A stretch of 64,000 nt of DNA from Spirosoma sp. KCTC 42546. Lineage in GTDB: Bacteria; Bacteroidota; Bacteroidia; Cytophagales; Spirosomataceae. The DNA is taken from assembly GCF_006965485.1 (NCBI RefSeq), contig NZ_CP041360.1, forward strand, positions 5,188,501 through 5,252,500, read 5' to 3'. The notes under the pieces are model-generated. The model made no database searches. It was not told where the DNA came from and was given only the letters and a program-made list of their open reading frames with translations. Numbering within the stretch: position 1 is the first letter of the stretch; every line of letters begins with the position of its first letter. The position numbers and the translations under genes are program-made. Shown here piece after piece: positions 9,081 to 17,883 of the stretch.

Positions 9081-9802
9081 GCAGGGGTGGGTTTTACAGG
9101 TTCGGCGAATCGATAGCCAATACCCCAGGTTGTCAGAATATAGATTGGCCGGGCAAAATCGGATTCGATTTTGTTGCGCAAGCGATTAATGTGAGCAGTT
9201 ACGGTATGCTCATAGCCGGAAAAATGGTAATCCCAGACCAGATGAAGCAGCTCTTTCCGACTATAACTCTTACCGGGATTCTCGGCCAGCAACACCAGCA
9301 AATCAAACTCTTTCGGGGTGAGTTCAACCCGATTACCATCCAGCGTTACAATCCGATCTGCTGTATGAATCCATAAGGTATTGTGGGTAATAATTGATGA
9401 GGGTGTTGGCGTGGCAGTAGTACCCAAACCAGACCGACGTAGCATGGCCCGCACTCGCGCCATAAATTCCTGAATGCCAAATGGCTTTGTCAGATAATCA
9501 TCGGCCCCAGCTTCCAGGCCGGCCACTTTATCGGCTTCCTGCGTTTTAGCTGTTAGCATCAGAATCGGCGTAAACGTATCACGCTGGCGAATTTGACGGC
9601 AAATGTCGATGCCATCCATATCCGGTAGCATTACATCGAGAATGCATAAGTCAACCGTCTGCTGTGCCAGTTGGGCCAATCCATCACGACCAGACCCGGC
9701 GGTGACAACGTCAGCAGGTAAGGTTCGAAGATGGATACGAACCAGATCGACAATGAGCGGATCATCTTCAATAATCAGGATTTTCTTCATGGCAGTGTTC
9801 AT
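9077..9802 (-). CDS. OmpR/PhoB-family response regulator
   Basis: A 241-residue DNA-binding regulator. The N-terminal receiver domain shows the acidic pair in IIEDDP, the phospho-acceptor aspartate in CILDVMLPDMDG and the conserved lysine in LTKPFG. The C-terminal winged helix contains LTPKEFDLLVLLAENPG and ends with HINRLRNKIE and TTWGIGYRF, typical of the family. The start may be ATG 9802 or, more like the family, ATG 9790 (MKKILIIEDD). It is the partner of the kinase gene that overlaps its 3' end. The 232-bp gap to the divergent MxKDx gene probably holds both promoters. Confidence 0.93.
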   Translation of the reverse strand: MNTAMKKILIIEDDPLIVDLVRIHLRTLPADVVTAGSGRDGLAQLAQQTVDLCILDVMLPDMDGIDICRQIRQRDTFTPILMLTAKTQEADKVAGLEAGADDYLTKPFGIQEFMARVRAMLRRSGLGTTATPTPSSIITHNTLWIHTADRIVTLDGNRVELTPKEFDLLVLLAENPGKSYSRKELLHLVWDYHFSGYEHTVTAHINRLRNKIESDFARPIYILTTWGIGYRFAEPVKPTPA

Positions 9803-10034
9803 ACAGGCTTCGGCTTTGTCAGATTCAGGTTATTCAGCAAAATTCCTGATTCTGACTGAACAGAAAAATTTGATTATCAAAATGTTAGACTTCCGTGATA
9901 ACTTTTCAAATCAGGAAAGGCTTCTATGTACAGCACCGGTGGTGGCTTTCGTATTTCCAAAATTATGGATTTCCGAAGCCAGCATCTGATTCGATCAACA
10001 CAAGTTTCACCCTGTAAAATCAATCCATTTTCTC

Positions 10035-10250
10035 ATGAAAAAAGTAATCGCATTAGCTTTCGTAGCTGCAATGACCCTGTCCACGGCCGTATTCGCTCAG
10101 GACAAAATGAAAGCCGACAAAATGAAGAAAGATAAGATGTCGGACGGCAAGATGATGAATGATACGATGCGCAACAAGAAAATGTCAACGCACAAAATGA
10201 AGAAAGACAAGATGAAAATGTCGGACGATAAGATGAAATCGGGCAATTAG
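10035..10250 (+). CDS. Small exported pentapeptide MxKDx-repeat protein
   Basis: A 71-residue protein with a clean signal peptide (residues 1-22, ending AVFAQ). The mature 49 residues consist almost wholly of Met/Lys/Asp repeats such as DKMKADKMKKDKM and MKKDKMKMSDDKM. The repeat matches the MxKDx pentapeptide family (TIGR02953). The role is unknown; high methionine content suggests copper or oxidant interaction, but that is inference. It diverges from a two-component operon, so regulation by that system is plausible. A hairpin 22 bp downstream fits a terminator. Confidence 0.82.
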   Translation: MKKVIALAFVAAMTLSTAVFAQDKMKADKMKKDKMSDGKMMNDTMRNKKMSTHKMKKDKMKMSDDKMKSGN

Positions 10251-10271
10251 TGATCTGTGTGTAAGGGCGTT

Positions 10272-10326
10272 GAATGTCAGACAACGTAGTGATGATAGTT
10301 GCATGATCGCTACGTTGTCTAACATT
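10272..10326. terminator. Hairpin downstream of the MxKDx gene
   Basis: GAATGTCAGACAACGTAG pairs with CTACGTTGTCTAACATTC with one mismatch in the main stem. The structure lies between the ends of two convergent genes (10250 and 10414). Confidence 0.7.
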
Positions 10327-10413
10327 CCGTCTGACAACTAACTCATCTAACCGAAAGGCTTTTCGTGTAAAAAGCGCCTGAACGATGACAACTACCAGCA
10401 CGTTCATCTTACT

Positions 10414-12438
10414 TTACGCAAACGTCAGCCGAAACTCGGTACCGGTTCCCTGCTCCGACCGGACACTGATCTGGCAGGCAATGGCACGGGCTAAATCGCG
10501 AATCAAGTGCAGCCCCAGCCCACTCTTGCCAAGTATAGCCGCATCGTTGGTGTAAAGTGCCTTCAATTGACTTTGCGACATACCCGGCCCATTATCCGTG
10601 ATAGTTAGCACCACGCGTCCATTTTCAGGACGGGCCTGCCACTGAATGTAGGCGTCAGGATTGTTTTTGAGGGTCTGAATGGCATTGCTGGTCAGGTTCT
10701 GCATGATGGTGCGCAGGTAATCTTCATCTGTGGCTACCTGCAAGCCTTCGGGCGTATCGAAGGTGAATCGCACAGTAGGTACACCCACAAAGAACCGTTG
10801 CAGATAATCATACAGGCTTTCCACGGGAATGACTTTTATATCGGGCTTAAATTGCTGCATTTGCCCCTTGCTCCAGAGGAGCATCGACTCCATCGTATCG
10901 AGCAGGCCCTCAGCGGCTTCTGTAATATTTTGCTGATGGCGGGCTACCTGATCGGGGGGTAACAGGTCGGAGTTTTCGCGCTGGAGATGCAGAAAATTAA
11001 TCAGGTTGGCAATCGGACCGCGCAGATCATGACTCAGGATGGCGAAGAATCGGGTCTTTACCTGATTGGCTTCATCGAGTTCCTGATTCAGATGGAGCAG
11101 CGTTGTATTGGTTTGCTGGCGGGTTCGGCTCTGCCAGTACAGTAATCCTCCGATCACCACTAGTAGCCCAATACCCACCAGCAGGGCTAGTTGCTGACGT
11201 TCCTGCCCGGCAATGACCAGCCGATTGATTTCGAGCTGCTTATCGCGCAGTTCCAGTTCGCGTTTGCCTTCCAGTCCGGCAATTTTATTTTTGTTTTCCT
11301 GCGAATACAGCGAGTCCTGAATAGCCTGATAGGCTCTGAAATTCTGATAGGCCGCTTTGTAATCGCCACGTAGGGCTTGTAATTCGGCCAGATTCCCCCG
11401 AAAGTAGGCCTGATCACTTACCTCGCCCTTATCGGCACTAAGCCCGATGGCTGTATTGAGGTAGTCCCCGGCCAGTTGCAGTCGTTTCTGCCGGTCTTGG
11501 GGTTGGATACGAACCGTGTTCAGGGAATCATAACGGACCAGGTCGAGATAAGCGATACCGAGGTTTGCGAGGTTATTGACTGCATCGAGGTGTCGGGGGT
11601 TGATACTGTCCCAGAGCTGCTTCGCTTTCAGCGCATACCTGATCTTCTGACTATACTCGGTTTGCATCGCTACAGCCAGATTGCCGTAGGTTTTGGCTAA
11701 TCCCTCTTTATTATCCACTTTCTCATGCTCGGCCAGGGCCTTTAGACCGTACTGGCGGGCCTTCGTCCAGTTTTTCATCTGGGTGTACAGAGCCGCCATG
11801 CTGGTCAGTGAAGCCGCCAGTTCACGACGGGCATTAATGTCGGGGTTATGCTGCTGTTGCCGGAGCGCCAAGGCCCGCAAGCCAAATTGGAGTGCTTTGG
11901 GGTAATTTTTCTGAATCCGATAGATTTCCGAGATATTATCGAGATTGAGACCAATAAGGTAGTTGTCGTGGGTGGCCTCTGCGTAACCTAAGGCTTCGAA
12001 ATAATAGTGGGTAGCGGCCGGGTAATTGGATCGGATGTTCTGTTCGGCCACGCCGATGTTGTTGGTGGTGCTGGCCAGATTCCAGGTGTCGCCCAGAGTC
12101 TTATAGATACGTACCGCTTTTTTAAAGTAGTATAGGCAAGAGTCGTAGTTGCCTTTATCGCTGTAGGCTCGACCAATGTACCCATTGAAAACCCCGATGC
12201 CCCGCTCCCACTTCATACGGGTGGTGTGCTGCAAGCCTAACCGACTGTAGTGCAGGGCCTGGTCGATATTGGTAAAAAACCATTCTTCGGCAATAACCCG
12301 ATACAACCGACCTTTCACGGTGTCATTGCCAGCCTTAGGCAATTCAGCCACTAACGAATCGATGAGGGCGCGTCCCTGCTTCTGTGCCTGCACAGGGGCG
12401 CCAATAAGCAACAAAAGAACCAGCAGAAGCCCGTACAT
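10414..12438 (-). CDS. TPR-containing sensor histidine kinase
   Basis: About 674 residues from ATG 12438, chosen because it begins the signal peptide MYGLLLVLLLLIGAPVQAQ; a frame continuing upstream to 12657 would run into the regulator gene. A periplasmic TPR-like region (about residues 30-400, with segments such as YLGLNLDNISEIY and LAKTYGNLAVA) is followed by a membrane helix (ALLVGIGLLVVIGGLLYW), a short coiled coil, HisKA with the acceptor histidine in ILSHDLRGP, and HATPase with NLTSNAIQTL and GKSGLGLHL. It is probably transcribed with the LytTR regulator 22 bp upstream and forms its partner kinase. Confidence 0.9.
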   Translation of the reverse strand: MYGLLLVLLLLIGAPVQAQKQGRALIDSLVAELPKAGNDTVKGRLYRVIAEEWFFTNIDQALHYSRLGLQHTTRMKWERGIGVFNGYIGRAYSDKGNYDSCLYYFKKAVRIYKTLGDTWNLASTTNNIGVAEQNIRSNYPAATHYYFEALGYAEATHDNYLIGLNLDNISEIYRIQKNYPKALQFGLRALALRQQQHNPDINARRELAASLTSMAALYTQMKNWTKARQYGLKALAEHEKVDNKEGLAKTYGNLAVAMQTEYSQKIRYALKAKQLWDSINPRHLDAVNNLANLGIAYLDLVRYDSLNTVRIQPQDRQKRLQLAGDYLNTAIGLSADKGEVSDQAYFRGNLAELQALRGDYKAAYQNFRAYQAIQDSLYSQENKNKIAGLEGKRELELRDKQLEINRLVIAGQERQQLALLVGIGLLVVIGGLLYWQSRTRQQTNTTLLHLNQELDEANQVKTRFFAILSHDLRGPIANLINFLHLQRENSDLLPPDQVARHQQNITEAAEGLLDTMESMLLWSKGQMQQFKPDIKVIPVESLYDYLQRFFVGVPTVRFTFDTPEGLQVATDEDYLRTIMQNLTSNAIQTLKNNPDAYIQWQARPENGRVVLTITDNGPGMSQSQLKALYTNDAAILGKSGLGLHLIRDLARAIACQISVRSEQGTGTEFRLTFA

Positions 12439-12460
12439 TGAACGGGTCGATTGACAAACC

Positions 12461-13195
12461 TCATGACAATCGGTTGGCCTGCCGATGGGTATATACCCCT
12501 TCGAGTACCGCCCGGTAGCTTCGCCCAACCGGCAATATAAACCCTTGAACATAAACCTGTTGACTAACAACTTTATCAATATAATGCGGTTGTACCGCAT
12601 AACTCCGATGAATCCGTAAAAACGACTGGAACGGCACCTCCTGAAGCAGCTTTCCAATGGACGACAGCACGGTATACTGCTGGGTGGTCGTTACGATACG
12701 GGTGTAATCTTTTAATCCCTCCAGATACACTATTTCGTAGAGGTTCAGCTTAATCTGCTGATGCCCATCCCGAATGAAGACCGTATCGGCCCCTAAACTC
12801 AGGTCAAACAATTGTGCTTTGCGCGTCAGGTCAAAAAACGCCTGAACGCGGGCCATGGTGTGGCCAAACCGTTCCGCCCGAATGGGTTTCACCAGATAAT
12901 CGAAGGCATCGACGGCAAAACTTTCGGCGGCATAATCGGGATAGGCGGTAATGAATATGCAAACGGGCACCTGCATCAGGCTGGCCCGTAACTCCAGCCC
13001 ACTCAGGTCGGGCATATCGATATCGAGCAGCAACACATCGACGGGCCGTTTTTGTAACACGGGCAACGCTTCGGTGGCCGATGAAAACACCCCGTCGATG
13101 GTGAGTAACGGGTACTGCCGGGCATGAGCCAGTGTGGTCAGCCGATCAATTTCGTTGTCATCGACAATAATACAGGAATAAGTACTTTGAGGCAT
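12461..13195 (-). CDS. LytTR-family response regulator
   Basis: About 244 residues from ATG 13195 (MPQSTYSCIIVDDNEID); a longer start at 13246 adds 17 residues outside the receiver fold. The receiver domain has the acidic IVDDNEID start, a phospho-acceptor in LLLDIDMPDLSGL and a lysine in LVKPIRAERF. The C-terminal LytTR DNA-binding domain includes IVYLEGLKDYTRIV and FLRIHRSYAVQ. It lies upstream of the TPR histidine kinase on the same strand. Targets are unknown; the divergent lipoprotein gene at 13365 is one candidate. Confidence 0.92.
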   Translation of the reverse strand: MPQSTYSCIIVDDNEIDRLTTLAHARQYPLLTIDGVFSSATEALPVLQKRPVDVLLLDIDMPDLSGLELRASLMQVPVCIFITAYPDYAAESFAVDAFDYLVKPIRAERFGHTMARVQAFFDLTRKAQLFDLSLGADTVFIRDGHQQIKLNLYEIVYLEGLKDYTRIVTTTQQYTVLSSIGKLLQEVPFQSFLRIHRSYAVQPHYIDKVVSQQVYVQGFILPVGRSYRAVLEGVYTHRQANRLS

Positions 13196-13364
13196 TGGCT
13201 TACCAACTGGTCGGTTACTCAAATGTATGTGCTTTTTGTATTGCAAATTAACCGCTCGCTCAATTCAACCGGCTGTTAGTCGATTCAACTGGTCGTTGGT
13301 CGAGTGTGTATTGCGAGCCTAGGCGAATTCGGGCAATTTCGGCTACCAAACGTCGATTTCACCC

Positions 13365-14225
13365 ATGAGACACCTCTTGTTTCTGCTACTGCTGGCCAGA
13401 TGCAGCAGTCCTGCCAATGACCCCAATCCGAGTAATCCAGCCAATCCCATCGACCCAAACCCTGGTGGCAACGGAACCACGGGCAACGGGCAGGCGGGTG
13501 TCGTGGGCATCAGTGGGATCAGCGCCTGGGACAATCTGTCGACCACCGAAAAAACGAAAGTGACGAGCTGGAACAGTCTGTTCGTCCATGCTTCGGTTGG
13601 AGGGGATCTGGAAGATGGCAGTCAGCATAACGGCTTCAAGTTTGAGTTCTATGACGGCGATAAGCTGAACGACGGGCTGAACGGAACCGACTGGAACTCC
13701 ATCAACAACGGCAATAACATCTCGAACGGAGAGCCCGAGAAAAAGCTGGCTGCTTTTAAACGCGAAGCACTCCAGCAAAAAGATAATCTCCAGATTGCTA
13801 TTTTCAAGTTTGGTTACGCCGACATCACCGACGCCAACGTAGCGAGTGTCAAAACAGCCTACAAGCAAATGATCGACGAACTACGGTCGAGCGGGATCAA
13901 ACGGTTCGTACACATCACCCCTCCCCTCATTTACATTGTCACGAAAGACGACGGCAATGCCGCCAAAATGAACGTTGGTCAGTGGATGAAAGACACCTTC
14001 AAGGCGCAGGACGTCGTGTTCGACTTGCAGGAGATCGAGTCCGATAATGGTGCCTGCAAACTCGGTAGCGTCTGGAGTATCTGCGATAAATATCGCTCCA
14101 CGGCCAATTGCCCCAGCAAAGGTCAGGGCATTGATGCGCCCGAAGGCCAGGGCCATATCTGCGAAAAAGAAGCCACCCGCATTAGTAAGGCATTTTTGAT
14201 GGCGATTTACAACGCCGGAAAATGA
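13365..14225 (+). CDS. Putative lipoprotein with SGNH-hydrolase-like features
   Basis: A 286-residue protein with a short signal peptide ending in a lipobox-like LLARC (Cys about 13), then a low-complexity Asn/Pro/Gly linker (NPSNPANPIDPNPGGNG). The folded part begins near residue 45 and includes LFVHASVGGDLEDG, which recalls the FxHxSVG motif of some SGNH-like hydrolases, and FKFGYADIT. Near the C-terminus are several cysteines (GACKLGSVWSICDKY) and a GHICEKEA segment. A secreted esterase-like role is possible but weakly supported. It diverges from the LytTR regulator. Confidence 0.55.
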   Translation: MRHLLFLLLLARCSSPANDPNPSNPANPIDPNPGGNGTTGNGQAGVVGISGISAWDNLSTTEKTKVTSWNSLFVHASVGGDLEDGSQHNGFKFEFYDGDKLNDGLNGTDWNSINNGNNISNGEPEKKLAAFKREALQQKDNLQIAIFKFGYADITDANVASVKTAYKQMIDELRSSGIKRFVHITPPLIYIVTKDDGNAAKMNVGQWMKDTFKAQDVVFDLQEIESDNGACKLGSVWSICDKYRSTANCPSKGQGIDAPEGQGHICEKEATRISKAFLMAIYNAGK

Positions 14226-14232
14226 TTAAAAC

Positions 14233-14315
14233 GGAACGCAGATCGCTATGATCTTTATGATATCCTCGGATAAATATCATTTTTAAATCATACCGATCAT
14301 ACGAATCAGCGTTCC
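14233..14315. repeat. Imperfect hairpin, GGAACGCAGAT...ATCAGCGTTCC family
   Basis: The ends GGAACGCAGAT and ATCAGCGTTCC pair across an interior rich in TATGAT and ATCATA. Related elements lie at 47634-47716 and 58529-58630. It fills the gap between two codirectional genes. Confidence 0.7.
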
Positions 14316-14325
14316 ATTAATTTTT

Positions 14326-14937
14326 ATGACAAAAGGCACAAAATTAATCTTGTTTTTCCTGGCATTGGCTAGCCTTAGCTGGGGCGTGTATGAATGTAAG
14401 TATTATTACAGCTATTACACCGACCTGAAAGACCGTCCCTGGGCTTACAGTCGGGACAAGAACGCCAAACTGCTTGTCGGTACATGGCAGGGCGAATTCA
14501 GCGACCCAAATAATGTAACGAAAACGATCCGGCTCACCATTCTACCGCCTGTATCGGACGAAGAACGGGCAAAAAAAGCAGCCAGACAGAAACGCAAACG
14601 CAGTGGCTTAGGGCCCAGAACCGATAAAAAACGGTTCGATGGAATCGCTACCGTGACCAGCCCGCGTGGGCAGGAAGAATACGAACTCAACGGCCATGTA
14701 CAAACCGAAGCAGGAAACCGACTCGCTGTCATTCACTTTCAGGCGGGCGATGAGTTTCAAAGACTACGGAACAATTTCAACCTGCTGTCGGCACTCGAAG
14801 GGGGGCAATGGCAGGGCGACGACCTGACGTTTACGCTGGCGTTTGCGTACACGACGGCAACCGGCTCAAGCTATTCGAGCAGCAGTGACCCCCGCTACGA
14901 AAAAACAGTACCTGTTCATCTTTCGCGCATAAAATAA
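14326..14937 (+). CDS. Hypothetical protein with an N-terminal membrane anchor
   Basis: A 203-residue protein with a single hydrophobic segment (residues 6-22, LILFFLALASLSWGVY), then a tyrosine-rich stretch and a soluble domain. That domain contains LLVGTWQGEF, reminiscent of small lipocalin-like or DUF-type beta-barrel domains that begin with a GTW motif, and a Lys/Arg-rich loop around residues 80-105. I do not recognise the family. It lies 9 bp before the VWD lipoprotein gene and is probably co-transcribed with it. Confidence 0.6.
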   Translation: MTKGTKLILFFLALASLSWGVYECKYYYSYYTDLKDRPWAYSRDKNAKLLVGTWQGEFSDPNNVTKTIRLTILPPVSDEERAKKAARQKRKRSGLGPRTDKKRFDGIATVTSPRGQEEYELNGHVQTEAGNRLAVIHFQAGDEFQRLRNNFNLLSALEGGQWQGDDLTFTLAFAYTTATGSSYSSSSDPRYEKTVPVHLSRIK

Positions 14938-14946
14938 GCTCTATCT

Positions 14947-17163
14947 ATGAAATCCTTTCTTTCGCTTACCTGTCGCCGGGCACTACTCTTTTCGGGAACA
15001 TTGCTATTCTTTTTATTCCCGCAAGCCTGCAAACAAACCGACGACACGCCAGCCGCTACGGCCGACGGGCCAACGCAGATTCGGTACCACCAGCTCATCA
15101 TTGAATGTACCGAAGCCACCACCCAGAACAAAGGGGTGGCCATTCTCGACTTCCGATTCGATACGTATGCGGATCAGCAGGTTGTTGGCTATGGGGCAGG
15201 CAAATACCTGGCCTTCAGCACGACCAGCCTCACGGGCATCGACGCGGCCATTCAAACGGCCAATGCCGACATAGCTAATAAGGCGGCCGAAGTAACAACG
15301 TTTTCGACAATGACCGATTTCGTAGTCAGCCGACTCACCAACGTAGCGGGGTATAGCACCACCAAAAGCCTGGGAGCCGATGCCGTCTGGGGTATTCTGG
15401 CGAATGAAGAAACCACCCTTGCTAAACTTCATAACGTCCGAAAACCATTTGATTTTGGTGCCTTCCTGGCCGCTATTGTTGCTACGCCAGCCCATGCTCA
15501 GCAACTGGGGCGTCATGTCTATGGCGATGGGAGCCAGAACTATCATAACTCCTATTACTATAGCCCGCCACCTCAACCAGGAACACTGCCGGAGTATAAA
15601 ATGAATTTACCCGCTACCGTAACTGCCCCAATGCCGTCGACCGGATCGCCGGTGCAGCGTAATTCGCGGGGCGAAACCCCTGCCGAACAGGCCGCCCGCG
15701 AAGAAGCGGCCCGTCAGGCTGCTCAGGCAGGTCGGGCCAACCGGGGACCGCGCGATATTGGGGATATTTTCAACGGTATTTTCGATCGGCTGGGCAATGC
15801 GCTGGGCTTTCCATCGGGCCAGGGTGGCTCTTCGGGCGACCCCCATATACGGATGCACGATGGCTTAGGCTATAGCTTTCAGACCGTCGGTGAATTTGTG
15901 GCCACAAAAGGCACCAATCTGGAAGTACAGGCCCGGCAGGAGGATATTCACAAAACGAATCTGGGTACGGTGAATACGGGCGTAGCGGCTAAACTGGGGA
16001 GCGATGAAATCTGTCTTCTGGTGAACCCATCAGACCTGAAGGCCCCACGCCTGTTTGTCAACAAAAAAGAAACCGCGCTCTCAGCCCTGGCACAAGTGTC
16101 GCTGGGTGGCGGCAACAAACTCCAGTTGGCCGGAACCGAAAAGCTGTTTTTTAGCAACGCCCAGAATGAAGGGGTGATTATTTACTGGAACGCACCCTAC
16201 CTGAACTACTCTGTTGTATTAGGTGATCCCCGAAAAGGGAACGTAATGGGGCTGATGGGCAATTACGATGGCAACTATGCCAACGATTTTTTACTTCGTG
16301 ATGGCTCTTCCGTGGAGTCCATTTTCTCGGTTATTCATGGCTCGTTTGCCGATAGCTGGCGCGTCACAAACGCAACCTCCTTATTCGTGTATGAAGCAGG
16401 CAAAAACACCGACTCCTACACGGACCGGACATTCCCGAAAACATTTCCGGTCGTTTCGGCGGAGAAATTAGCCTGGGCCGAAGGGGTTTGTACGGCGGCT
16501 GGTGTAACACGGCAACCCGAACTGGGCCAATGCATGTTCGATGTGGGACTTACGGGCGATACGCGTCTGGCACAGTCGGCACTGCTGAGTCAGCGGGAAT
16601 TTCCGGCCAGCCCCGACGTAGCCACCTTTGCCAATCTCAAACTGGATCTGAAAGAAGGGCAGTCTAACGATCCACAAACCCGCAATCTGCTCGATCTCGA
16701 CAAGGGCACGTTCTATTCATTTGCCAAAGGCGCATCGGTGGCTTACGACATCGACGTCGTGTTCGATTATTATTCGGGCCCCTGGTTTGCCGGACCGCGT
16801 GCCGTCAAAAACTGTGGGGTTTCCTGTGGAGCGTATACCATCTGGCCCTATATCGACGCGCAGAAATGGCCGTATTTCCAGAACACATTCCTGCGTTACA
16901 CAACCATCCCGGCCAATCAGTGGGACACGTTTGTGACGGCCGCCGATTTGCGCCGTGCCTGGACGTTCGATTCGGGAGCTGACGAAAAATCGGAGTTAGT
17001 TAGCTCGCTGGTCGATCTGAACACCGCTCAACCACGCTCGCAGTACTTGTGGTCATTTAAAACGCAGCAGGGCAAAAAAGGGCTGATTCGGTTCACACAG
17101 GCGCAACATAACAAGACAGGCAGCACAGCCTCGTTTACGTTCGACGTCAAAATTGAGCGGTAA
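14947..17163 (+). CDS. Lipoprotein with a von Willebrand factor type D-like domain
   Basis: A 738-residue protein with a signal peptide and lipobox ending FPQAC (Cys about 28). A Ala/Arg-rich linker near residues 235-275 leads to a VWD-like module (about residues 290-470) starting SGDPHIRMHDGLGYSF and containing RKGNVMGLMGNYDGN, both hallmark VWD segments. The last 200 residues carry two close cysteines in NCGVSCGAY and are unassigned. VWD domains are associated with surface adhesion or protein assembly, so a cell-surface role is likely. It is probably co-transcribed with the preceding anchored protein. Confidence 0.78.
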   Translation: MKSFLSLTCRRALLFSGTLLFFLFPQACKQTDDTPAATADGPTQIRYHQLIIECTEATTQNKGVAILDFRFDTYADQQVVGYGAGKYLAFSTTSLTGIDAAIQTANADIANKAAEVTTFSTMTDFVVSRLTNVAGYSTTKSLGADAVWGILANEETTLAKLHNVRKPFDFGAFLAAIVATPAHAQQLGRHVYGDGSQNYHNSYYYSPPPQPGTLPEYKMNLPATVTAPMPSTGSPVQRNSRGETPAEQAAREEAARQAAQAGRANRGPRDIGDIFNGIFDRLGNALGFPSGQGGSSGDPHIRMHDGLGYSFQTVGEFVATKGTNLEVQARQEDIHKTNLGTVNTGVAAKLGSDEICLLVNPSDLKAPRLFVNKKETALSALAQVSLGGGNKLQLAGTEKLFFSNAQNEGVIIYWNAPYLNYSVVLGDPRKGNVMGLMGNYDGNYANDFLLRDGSSVESIFSVIHGSFADSWRVTNATSLFVYEAGKNTDSYTDRTFPKTFPVVSAEKLAWAEGVCTAAGVTRQPELGQCMFDVGLTGDTRLAQSALLSQREFPASPDVATFANLKLDLKEGQSNDPQTRNLLDLDKGTFYSFAKGASVAYDIDVVFDYYSGPWFAGPRAVKNCGVSCGAYTIWPYIDAQKWPYFQNTFLRYTTIPANQWDTFVTAADLRRAWTFDSGADEKSELVSSLVDLNTAQPRSQYLWSFKTQQGKKGLIRFTQAQHNKTGSTASFTFDVKIER

Positions 17164-17279
17164 TACATCTCGTTTTCTCAATGAAAACAAAGGGAGACAG
17201 GCAGACTCCAGGTAACGAGGGCGTTCGCAATGGGAAGTAAAAGCTTTGGTTAAATCCGTATCGGATTAAACTTCGTTGA

Positions 17280-17294
17280 TATGTACTATACATA
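17280..17294. promoter_or_regulatory. Perfect palindrome upstream of the DoxX-like gene
   Basis: TATGTA-CTA-TACATA lies 19 bp before ATG 17314. A second inverted pair, TTAAATCCG/CGGATTAA, lies just upstream at about 17250-17268. The placement is right for an operator, but the regulator is unknown. Confidence 0.45.
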
Positions 17295-17313
17295 ACATGC
17301 TAACTCAACGAAT

Positions 17314-17883
17314 ATGAAAACCCTAACGAACCTCTTTAACCAATTCGATCAACTGGATACGGCAATCAATCGCTGGTTGGTTGCCAATAGCATTTTCATT
17401 CTGCGCGTGTGCATGGGAATTATCTTTTTTGGATTTGGCATACTAAAGTTTTTTCCCGGAATTAGCCCCATCGAATCCCTGGCCTCCCGCACCACAGCCG
17501 TCTTGACTCTTGGCGTATTTACAGGAGCCAGTGCCCGGGATTTTGTTGCCGGTCTCGAATGTATTATTGGTATCTGCTTTATCAGCGGTCGGTTTTTACG
17601 GGTGGGCGTGTGGCTGATGGCCGCGCAAATGATTGGCGCAATGTCGCCCCTGTTGATCTTTCCGGGCGAACTGTTTCCGGGCCCACAGCATTCGCCCACG
17701 TTAGCGGCTCAGTACATCATAAAGGATATTATTCTGATAGCTGCCGGTATGGTGATTGCCTCCACCTGGACCGGAGCCCGCATTGTGGCGGAACCCAAAA
17801 GCCTACGCAGTTCATTACGCTCACGCATTTCCGGCGTTCACCGAGCACAACGCACAAACGTATCCGTAAATCAGTCCTACTGA
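17314..17883 (+). CDS. DoxX-like inner-membrane protein
   Basis: A 189-residue protein with about four hydrophobic helices: residues 24-45 (IFILRVCMGIIFFGFGILKF), about 62-85, about 88-112 and about 135-155. The arrangement and the early FGFGILKFFP resemble DoxX/DUF417-type membrane proteins, whose roles are poorly defined. The C-terminal 30 residues are basic and Ser-rich. The 3' end overlaps the convergent LacI-type gene by 7 bp. Confidence 0.7.
   Translation: MKTLTNLFNQFDQLDTAINRWLVANSIFILRVCMGIIFFGFGILKFFPGISPIESLASRTTAVLTLGVFTGASARDFVAGLECIIGICFISGRFLRVGVWLMAAQMIGAMSPLLIFPGELFPGPQHSPTLAAQYIIKDIILIAAGMVIASTWTGARIVAEPKSLRSSLRSRISGVHRAQRTNVSVNQSY

Noticed and set aside
12439..12657. Extension of the TPR kinase by 73 residues
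   Set aside because: It would overlap the LytTR regulator gene and place the signal peptide in the interior of the protein.
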